Origin: Pogostemon cablin
Lineage: Eukaryota > Streptophyta > Magnoliopsida > Lamiales > Lamiaceae
Length of the DNA: 64,000 bases
Direction: 5' to 3'
Assembly: GCA_023678885.1 (NCBI GenBank)
Contig: CM042970.1
Span: forward strand, 908,355-972,354
Below are positions 55,901-64,000 of the stretch, one piece after another (position 1 is the stretch's first letter; every line of letters starts with the position of its first letter). The position numbers were made by a program, and so were the translations under genes. The notes under the pieces were generated by a model. The model was not told the DNA's origin. It saw only the letters and a program-made list of their open reading frames with translations, and did no database searches.

Positions 55901-57653
55901 TTGCAATTGTTGGAAAAGTTCTATTTTTTGTTAAGCATGAGGATGTTTCACCATTGTAAGTTTGCAATCTCGCTTCTCTAAATCCTGTTTTGCTCTGCTT
56001 TGGCAGAACCTGATTTAATACACCTATTATTACCACACACACTAAGAGCACACACATCAATCGCAACAATTGAAATATTCTTTTTCACACATCAATCGCA
56101 ACAATTGAAATATTCTTTGTTTGCTGTTAGAGTACAAGCTTGTCGAAGACATTTAACTCCCCTGTTGCAACTTATTACCACATTGCAGTTATTATTTGCT
56201 GTGTGATTCAAGTCAGATATGCTATGTCCTTTCTGTGTATGGAATAAATAAGGAAGCGGTGAGTGTGTATTCAAGGCTTTACTTTGTTAATTTCGTTTAC
56301 TGATAATTCATTCAAATTTCAAATTGCTTAGATTTTAGAGAATCTGTTTTTAGTTGTCCCCCACCAATCTTGTGCTTTATCACTGTCAAACTTTCTACAC
56401 TGATACAAATATATTTTTTTATTGGTGTGCAACATGCTCGCCATCTTTGGTGAGTTATTTCATTTTTTCCTTTGTCTACCATTATTATATACAGGCTAGG
56501 TTTAGAACTAAATATATACTCCGTATATATATTGAATTTGTAAAGGATATGTAGGAGCTTAGGCAGTTCCGGGGCAAAATCTCATCTTAAGTATTTATTT
56601 TACTCCACAATACTGCACTTGATTTGAGGAGTGGATTAGGAGGATTGATTTGAAAATGACTCCATATTTAAGAGATTTCAAATTCATTTAAACTTTGTTC
56701 ATAGTAGGAGTTCTAGATATGAAATTCATTACAGAATGAACTCATCCAAAAAATTGCTATTGTCCTGAATTTCAAATACAACCTATCCTTAAGTCAAATG
56801 CATTTAAAAGATTTGAATGATGAAAATAAATTCATAACAATAATTATTGAGGTTTCATTTTGTGTGAAATCCATCATTTTCATTTGAATGATTTGGTGGA
56901 TTTGAGAATCCATGTATGGAGTCATTTAAATTCCTTTCTCAAATTCTTCAATTCAAACAAGATATTAAGAAAAAATTGAAGCCAATGGAAGAGAACTAAG
57001 TGGTCATATTGTCTGTTCACATGACATCCTCCAGTGCCTCTTGTTGGACACCAAGCTCCCTTCCCCTTGGGGCTTTGCTCTTTGGGATGCTTGGTCCCTC
57101 ACGACTACACCCTCAATTTCTTTTCTTTTTCTTTCTATTTTCTTAATGTGTTAAATTTTCTCGTGATGCATGTTTCGTTGTATTTTCGTCCTCTTGAAAA
57201 GATTCTTAATATTCGACTGTGAATGGTTTTCACCTTGTGATAATACACGTTTGGTTGATTATTTTATCAGATTAAGGAAGGAGATCAAGTCACTATTTTG
57301 GAACCTTCTTACCGTAATGTCGATTTCAATTGGAAAGGAAAGGTATGCAGTAAATTTTGCTCTCAACCATTCCCCACCCTCTTATGTTTACAATAAAGGC
57401 TTAACAAACTTGAATATCAACGCACATCAAGTTTTATGCAGTTTTAGTTTGCTGATTGTATCTTATATGTGCATTTGAGATTGCGTGTTATCTATTAAAT
57501 GCATGATTACAATTACTTCATCTGTTTTGGCATCAGTCGTATCAGTTCAGATCAGTCCGTGTTGATTTCTTGGAGCAAGTACTTGTGAATAGAAAAACCC
57601 TGCCACCTCAGCATTCAGTTCGAACATCAATCTATGCTCAAAACAAGACTTGA
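52942..57653 (+). CDS. TTC5: TTC5-type protein: TPR repeats plus C-terminal OB-fold domain, 13 exons
   Basis: Exons by splice sites and frame: 52942-53116, 53204-53313, 54035-54145, 54237-54294, 54390-54479, 54615-54709, 54806-54859, 55164-55301, 55689-55746, 55841-55955, 56189-56258, 57271-57342, 57537-57653. They sum to 1,263 nt, that is 420 residues and TGA, close to the roughly 440 of animal TTC5. TPR helices cover about 60-275 (for example LNPSLADAWLILGDCIWKKG and YNLGNACLTSFF); the OB-fold domain covers about 297-400 (GKVLFFVKHEDVSP, then LSVYGINKEAIKEGDQVTIL). The start is the first ATG in the frame (MSSEIKGN). All introns are GT-AG except intron 4, which is GC-AG. In animals TTC5 (Strap) reads nascent tubulin for mRNA decay; the plant role is not known to me. 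No lesions or element insertions are visible. Confidence 0.88.
54295..54389 (+). other. GC-AG intron of the TTC5-type gene
   Basis: Exon 4 ends ...GCTCAAG and the intron opens GCAAGA; it closes TTCCAG. Using GC is the only way to keep the frame between MAQ and GSEDQVKIVDE. Confidence 0.8.
56051..56119 (+). repeat. 35-bp tandem duplication in intron 10 of the TTC5-type gene
   Basis: CACACATCAATCGCAACAAT and the 15 bases after it occur twice in a row (56051-56085 and 56086-56119), differing only at the end. Confidence 0.9.
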
Positions 57654-60036
57654 AAATACGACGGCGAATGAAGAGTGTAGAATATAGTAATGAACTTCCA
57701 TGAAGTGGAACAGAAAGGTACATTGTATAAAAGCCGAAGTCTTCAAGGATTTACTTCGTCTTTCAGGAGTGTTGGCTAAGCTGGCTGTATATAGTATATG
57801 CCAATTCCAAGCTTTTGATGTACAATTGAGTTTGTGTTTCCAGATATCTTGCAGTTTACTTTCCCCGTGTTTCTTCATATGTAGCAGTGCCACATGTTGA
57901 AAGATTCATGTTATATTTATAGTACAAGAAAGGATCAGAGTTTGTCTTAAAAATTATTAACATTAAAATTTTATGATAAGGATTAAATTGGTAGAAAATA
58001 TGGAAGTGATTAGATTAAGTTTAATTTTCTAAAGGTTGTTATTTGTTTGCTTCATCCTTGTTGATAGAAGCATTCTGGTTGTTGTTGTTGTTTTAATTGT
58101 TTGTGTACCTATAGTACTTTTTGTTGTTCTGAATAAATTTACAGTTTCTAGAAAAGTGGGCGGAAAAACATTCAAATTGAACTGGTACAGTTTTTAGAAT
58201 AGTTGGTAGAAAGAAATTCAAATTGAACTGGCAGCTGTAGGGTGGGTAAGTTCGAATTCTATCTTTAAGCATTCTTTTATAAGGTACCTGAGACACGTCC
58301 AATAATTTAAACTAATCCCGGAGTAGGGTGGTGTACACCATTTGAACAGGTAGCTGCAGGGTGGTGTACACCATTTATTTTAATTTTTATACCTCAAATT
58401 ATTAAGACGGGGATTAACTCCAATAATACAATGAGATATAAGTCAATAGGATGTACATGTAATGGGTGTAGGAAATCATTTTCTAATTAGAAAGTGAAAA
58501 AGTGATTAATTGCAAAAGAGTTGAAAGCCATTGTTAAGAGGAGGCAGAGATTAACGGGCTAGTAACTTGGCCACTGAGCTCCTCAAAAACTGAATGACCC
58601 ACATCTAATTTTCATTGGGAACGAATATGAATATGAGGAAAGTTATAAAGAGGTTTAGAGAATAAGGGTGTGGTGCTTGGTGAACTAACATTGTCCGATT
58701 GAGCATTGAAAGATATACAAATGGGTATTCATTCATTTTTTATATATCTATTAAGTAGTAAAAAAATTATATAACCTCTAAATATTTAAATTTTTTAATT
58801 TTAGGTCATGTCATTATTATATCTTGTTTTCATTAATTTTTGTGGCCTAAATACGCATTTGCAGCACTATTTTACGCGCTCATATATAAACCTTACTTAT
58901 ACATTCTTAAAATAAAAAAAAAATTGCATTGTTGTGCATTACTTCTTATTTTTAATTTTTTCCTTGAAAAAAATAAGTATTGATTTATAATTAAGCTATA
59001 ATGACATAATTCACAATCTCTCGATCTCTTTATATAATGTCTTAATTTTCCGATTGCAATTACAAAAAAAAAGTATAATCAAATGTGTAATTGTTTTAAT
59101 TTTTTCTTTCAACGTGATTTTAATTTCATTTAATATTTTTTACCGACTAATGGTATATTTAATCAATAAAATATAAAATTTTATTAGATGGTACAATTTA
59201 AAAATAAAAATAAAAATTTGATTGTTTTTTTTGTCAAAATTTCAAAGATTGTGATTAAATTGAAATTTAAGTAAATGTTGAGTTTTTTCTTGTAATAAAA
59301 TAAAAGCTGACGAGGCAAAGGTTAACGACACGTCAGCGTCGGGCAGGCTTTAGCTGCCCGAAGGGTGCGAATTGCACAAACATGAAAGGTCATGGTTTTT
59401 TTGCAATTTTATAAAAGTCGATATTAATTTGCAATTCTTTAAAAGTTCATAGTTTTTAATGCAATTAACCCTTTAAAATATCAATTTTAGTCTTCTTAAC
59501 TTATGTTAAATCTAATTCCAGTCTTATAATTTTATATTTTTTTCAAATTTAGTTCTTTAGCCTCAATTTTTAGTCCTGTAATTTTTACTCTTTCAAGTTT
59601 AACCATTTAGCAAAAAAATTTTACACAGCTTATAAAACTTCCAAGAATTTATAAGATTTTCAATTTTAATCATTTAGAAAAAAAAAATTTGCACAACTTA
59701 TAAGACTTGCAAGAAATGATAAGATTTTGCAAATAGTTAGTTTTATTTTATTTTTATTCAAATGACCAAAACTTAAAAAGTGAAAAATTATAAAATTAAA
59801 ATTAACATATAGGATAAAATAAAAAATTATAGAATTTAAATTGGTTTTTATCAAAATTACGAATTTCGAATGAGCATAAACATGACACTTTCAGGCAAAG
59901 ATGACAAAAAATTAAAATGTATTTTGAGGCTGTAGATTAATTAAGCATTTCATATTTTGGAGCAAATAAATTAGAAAAGTATGAAGATGTTAATAAATAG
60001 AAATATACAAAATTATAATTAAAATGAATGATAAAG
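57654..60036. other. 3' UTR and intergenic DNA
   Basis: 57654 to about 57920 is probably the 3' UTR. Beyond it the DNA is AT-rich. GGTGGTGTACACCATTT occurs twice (58327 and 58361), and GGGCAGGCTTTAGCTGCCC (59341 on) is a small hairpin, both likely parts of old repeats. No gene is supported. Confidence 0.4.
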
Positions 60037-60276
60037 TCTCTTGTGAGACATAATTAATATGAGACGGTTTGTGAAACGCTTAAAGTATCATTATTATGTC
60101 GCTAAAGTAAATATGATAAATGATGCTTTAAAATATGTTTTTAGGATGTTATAATATATTTTATTATAAAAATATTTTAACTACTATCAAACATACTTTA
60201 CCTTTATAGTAAGTATAATTTTTAACAGATTGACTAGTCTCACAACCCGTCTCACAATTACTTGTCTCATAAGAGA
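60037..60276. mobile_element. MITE-like element with about 30-bp inverted ends
   Basis: The left end TCTCTTGTGAGACA..GAGACGG pairs with the right end CCGTCTCAC..TGTCTCATAAGAGA over about 30 bases with a few mismatches. It is 240 bp, non-coding and AT-rich inside. No clear target duplication was seen, so the superfamily is undecided. Confidence 0.6.
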
Positions 60277-60336
60277 GTGTTCTTAAAGGAATTTGAACTA
60301 GAGTAATATTTTCTTTTAAAGAGTTTTTATTTATTA

Positions 60337-62026
60337 CACTAAAACGTAAAATTTAAATCGGAGTGTACTATGATTAATCGTATATAGTCGGGATAACCAA
60401 TTAAAGAATTTATCAAACCACAGGGAGGAAGATACTAGAGTTTAAGCGATCTCAAGTTTATCATGATTTTATAAGGACGATGGAATGAGATGAATATCTT
60501 GCAAATAAATGCAATTTAACTAATGCAAGAAATAAATGATAAAATGAATGAAAGATGAATGGGTTGCAAATGATGCAAGGATGAGATTAGCAACAATCAT
60601 GATATAGATAATAAAGAAATCATATAATTAATTCTAATCTCTCATGGACAAGGCATATGAGCGATCACTAATTCCACCTAAACTCTCTCTCGAGATGGAT
60701 AGGATGTAGGCCCTCAATAAGGCTCCCAAAAGCACATAGGATCATGACCAAATCAAACACCTCCCACTAGGTATTAATTACTCTACGAGTTCTCTAATGA
60801 GGTACTAAATCATAGACAATATTCCCTTTTAAGGTACTATGAATTTACTAATGGCTTTGGTCCCCTCAACTAATCAACCAATCTCTCGATTAAGCTAATC
60901 AAATGTTCTATCAAAGTATTCTAAATTTAGAAGGATATCTCTATCTCATTCTAAATTAATGCACATGAAGTGTATGATGAAATGATTTAATGAACTATCT
61001 TAAACATATAATTGATTTCTCAATCTAATCACATGTCCATGATAATTAATCACACATATCATCATATACATCAAGCAATCAACATTCAATGATAGAAATA
61101 CACAAAGCTCATTCAAGATTAAAATCAAATTGCATAAAAACTAAATTATCCAACACCAATCATTGAGCTAATCTCACAAAGGAGATTAGCCTATCATAGT
61201 TTTAGAGAAAACAATCATAGACAATTGGATCCACAAATTCCATGACAAATCTATAAAGAATTTCACAAGACTTAGAATTAGATTCCCCATTTGAAAGTTT
61301 TCAATGGAGATCTCCTTCTTCCTCTGTGATCTTCACTCTCCCTTGCTTCCTTAATCACTTGGATGGTGGATTTGATGAAGGGGATCAAGTATGGATAGAT
61401 GGATGAAGAATGGATGAAGATGATGGTGTAAAATGGAGAAAATGGTGTGTGAGGTGCGTGTAGGAGTGAAACCTTTTGAAAAATCTCATCAAATATTGAA
61501 GTATTGAGTATTTATACCCCTTGGGAAGCTTCTAGAATGATTCTGATTTTTTTACAGGTTTTTACACAGCACGAGTCATGTGCTACAACACCGCCATAAG
61601 GTGTCCGTGTTGGGTGAATTGATGCTGCCGCACAGCCTCTCCTTACAGGGCCGTGTTACGCAACACGACTCGTGTGCTGTAACACGGGCACAGGGTGGTC
61701 GTGTGGATGAATTGATGTCGGCACACGGCCACTTCTTACAGGGCCGTGTTCCGTACACGGACCGTGTTGGTGCATGCCCCTATTTTTCACATTTTGTTTC
61801 GCCTCGTTCTCCTTCGTTTCAACTCCGAATTGAGATCCGCTTTTTCCTACATCTTCCTTATCATATCTAGCATCCAATAAAATTTGAAAATCATAGGTTT
61901 AAGCTCATTCACACATATTTCCATAAAAATACATAACACAATCAAATAACACATGAAATACGGATAAAATAATACGAAAACGAATATAAAAAGACACTAA
62001 AATATAGGTGAAAATATCACTCATCA
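60337..62026 (-). repeat. Solo LTR-like segment, relative of 15337-17047 (about 1.69 kb)
   Basis: On the minus strand it starts TGATGAGTGATATTTTCACC and runs through a CACGG/CCGTG-rich patch (61565-61770) and TGAGAGATTGG-type text to the ...GTACACTCCGATTTAAATTT tail. TATTA at 60332-60336 and 62027-62031 may be its target duplication; the 3' end is not the usual CA, so this end is tentative. The small frames near 61580-61870 are not genes. Confidence 0.6.
61571..61750. repeat. 94-bp diverged tandem duplication, rich in CACGG/CCGTG
   Basis: ACGAGTCATGTGCTACAACAC at 61571 corresponds to ACGACTCGTGTGCTGTAACAC at 61665, and both units end in TTACAGGGCCGTGTT (61657 and 61750). Confidence 0.75.
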
Positions 62027-63211
62027 TATTATTTGCACTAATTTGCAATCCAAATCTCTGTGATATTAACCGCTGACAAAAGACGACCAAGTCATGATTT
62101 ATTTTGATCACGTTGCCTCACTAAACTTGTAGCAATTTAATTCCTTTTATTACACACACAGACCGCGCAGAATTATCCTATTTACAGATGGGATCTAAAA
62201 TAAAATAAAGCATGTGGCTGTCCTAAATCCTAACCTACATAACTAGCTAATTAATATAACGACTTGACATTAATAATTTAAATAAAAAATTATACAAAAC
62301 TAATAAATATCTTAATTTAACATGTACAAATACTTTGTGCACCAATAGTTTGCGGATTTAGGATGAATGCAACTGAATTTGATACTACCCAGATTCGACT
62401 CGATAGCTGATTTGGATATAAAGTCATAATATTTAAAAACATTTCCTCTGTTCACGCCTAAGGGGTGAATCAATTAATTTTTTTATTTATTTTTTTTTTA
62501 ACGTAGATTAAATTGTACACCCTCCATATACCACACCACCTTTTACTTTATTACTCCAAGTTGTTTAATTTTTTTAATTAATTTTATTAAATTTGGAGGT
62601 TATTTTAGTATTTTTGGGTAATGAATAAAATGTAAATTAATGTTATAAGTGTGAAAAATAAGTTGTAAATTTAAAATAAAAGTAACTTTTAATCTTTTGT
62701 CGGATAAAGTGTACTTTTCTTTTCTAAAATATGAAGAATTTTATAAGACAAACAATGAGAAAAATATGAAGGATTTTAAGGGATCGCGGGAGTATTAGTC
62801 TTTAATAGGAAATTGATAGTTATTAGGCGTTCTTTCATCATTTTGCCCTAAACATAAAATTTAATTTAAAAAATTACTTCCTTATTTATTCCACACTTAT
62901 TTACATCGTAAGAACACAATTTAAGAAACTTATCTTTTAATTAATTTTTAAGGGTATTATAGTAAATCTAGATAATAAATAAAATATAAAGTATATTATG
63001 TGTTTTAGGTGTGGGTGATATTTTTAAATTAAGATGATTTTGAAATTATTGGTTGATGTAGTGTTTTTAACTTTTGAGTGGCGAACGAAAATGTGGTACA
63101 AATGAAAACGGAAAATGTGAAGATAATGTATGAGATTGAGGGAATATTTTATAAAACTATAGAAACTATAGTTTTTGAATTTTTTTTTTTGACTTTGGGG
63201 AATAACATATA
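62027..63211. other. AT-rich intergenic DNA
   Basis: No supported gene. Phrases such as CGCGGGAGTATTA (62785) recall decayed Stowaway ends, but no second end could be paired. Confidence 0.35.
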
Positions 63212-63436
63212 CTCCCTCCGTCCCGCACCAAGGGTGCATTTTACTTTTTTGCAGTGGATTAAGGAGTATTATTATTTAATGTATAGTGGGTAGTTGTATT
63301 AGTGGGAGTGTGAATCTCATATTTTAATTGTATTAGTGGGTGAATGTGGGACCCATATGTATACTAAAGAAAAGAGGACCCTTTGGGTGAGACGACCAAA
63401 ATGGAAAAAGAAACCCTTTGTGCGGGACGAAGGGAG
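63212..63436. mobile_element. Stowaway MITE (225 bp)
   Basis: It starts CTCCCTCCGTCCCGCAC and ends GTGCGGGACGAAGGGAG, flanked by TA on both sides (63210-63211 and 63437-63438), the Tc1/mariner-type duplication. Non-coding. Confidence 0.9.
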
Positions 63437-63529
63437 TAGTAAGTTTAGGTAATAAATAAAGGCGACCGTCTCGCGTAAGCCCTTACGTGAGACGAATAAA
63501 AAGTGATAATGTTATTATCACGTTCACTA

Positions 63530-63822
63530 CTCCATCCGTCCCAAGAATACATTCATCCTTTCCATTTTGGTCCATCCCAAGAATACATTCGCCCCCTAAA
63601 AATAGAAACAATACACAATATCAATAACCTTACAATACTACATTATTACAAAAATGTCACCTTCTTTTTACATACAATTTAGTCAAAGTCAACTATATCA
63701 TATACTTTATTCTATTCAATTACTCAAAATACTCTTCTCTTTCTTACATCACACCACCAAAAAGTTAATTTCTTAAACTCCGTGCCCAAGAATATGCGAA
63801 TGTATTCTTGGGACGGAGGGAG
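63530..63822. mobile_element. Stowaway MITE, second copy (293 bp)
   Basis: It starts CTCCATCCGTCCCAAGAATA and ends TATTCTTGGGACGGAGGGAG, with TA at 63528-63529 and 63823-63824. The inverted ends extend over about 25 bases. Confidence 0.9.
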
Positions 63823-63975
63823 TATTACTTTATATATACTATAAATTATTCAAGAAATAGTTCACTCATCATTATTATTTTTCATTGATTGAGTATAACT
63901 TTCGTTAATAATATTATTACTTTTTATCCTTATCACATAAGAGCTTACGCAGACAATCTCATACAAAACCAATCC

Positions 63976-64000
63976 TCATATATATATATATATATATATA
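63976..64000. repeat. (TA)n microsatellite at the right edge
   Basis: An uninterrupted TA run that continues past the window. Confidence 0.9.

Noticed and set aside
59338..59360. Hairpin GGGCAGGCTTTAGCTGCCC as a terminator or small RNA
   Set aside because: Too short and isolated, with no neighbouring RNA gene; probably part of an old repeat.
61576..61877. Cys/Arg-rich frames on both strands
   Set aside because: They come from the CACGG/CCGTG patch in the LTR 60337-62026, which gives Cys, Arg and Thr codons in any frame.

Overview
The window is nuclear DNA of a flowering plant, probably a eudicot. It is AT-rich, it carries wall-associated kinase (WAK) genes, a spliced TPR gene with GT-AG introns, Stowaway MITEs (CTCCCTCCGTCC ends) and many plant LTR retrotransposons of the copia, Athila and other gypsy groups. 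No bacterial operon, CRISPR array, rRNA or tRNA gene was found. I cannot name the species from the sequence alone.

Only two genes look intact. WAK-B (27628-30006, minus) is an intact, intronless 792-residue wall-associated receptor kinase. A TTC5-type TPR/OB-fold gene (52942-57653, plus) can be assembled into 13 exons that give a 420-residue protein, including one GC-AG intron. Three further WAK copies are wrecks. WAK-A (3939-7236) is split by a 2 kb gag-only retroelement and cut by a copia LTR. WAK-B2 (32690-32783 plus 40693-41490) is split by a 7.9 kb copia element and has lost its 5' half at a second copia element. WAK-C (46515-50238) is split by a 2 kb solo LTR and lacks kinase subdomains II-VI. 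Shared flanks (26745-27097 with 31418-31902; 30403-30662 with 45369-45622) show that WAK-B and WAK-B2 are a tandem duplication.

Layout: 1-2128, a minus-strand gypsy element whose frame is open off the left edge; 2134-3938, the 3' end of a copia element; 3939-7236, WAK-A with its inserted element; 7320-7410, a TRIM-like short LTR and primer site; 7872-24553, a remnant Athila element (gag-protease, then 3' end and 3' LTR) into which a copia element (13457-22048) inserted, itself hit by two solo LTRs, one of which holds a hAT-like element; 24554-26744, a LINE 3' half; 26745-50238, the WAK-B/B2/C cluster with nested copia elements; 52942-57653, the TTC5-type gene; 57654-64000, intergenic DNA with MITEs and one more LTR.

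The strongest pattern is that most LTR elements here keep gag but have lost the reverse transcriptase core, several of them with the reading frame still open across the deletion (1-1599, 43497-44729) or with gag as the only gene (5597-6682). They fit gag-carrying, RT-lacking parasites that depend on autonomous relatives. The three pseudogenised WAK copies each carry independent insertions, while one copy in the middle of the cluster stays intact. I did not find anything I would call a wholly new system.
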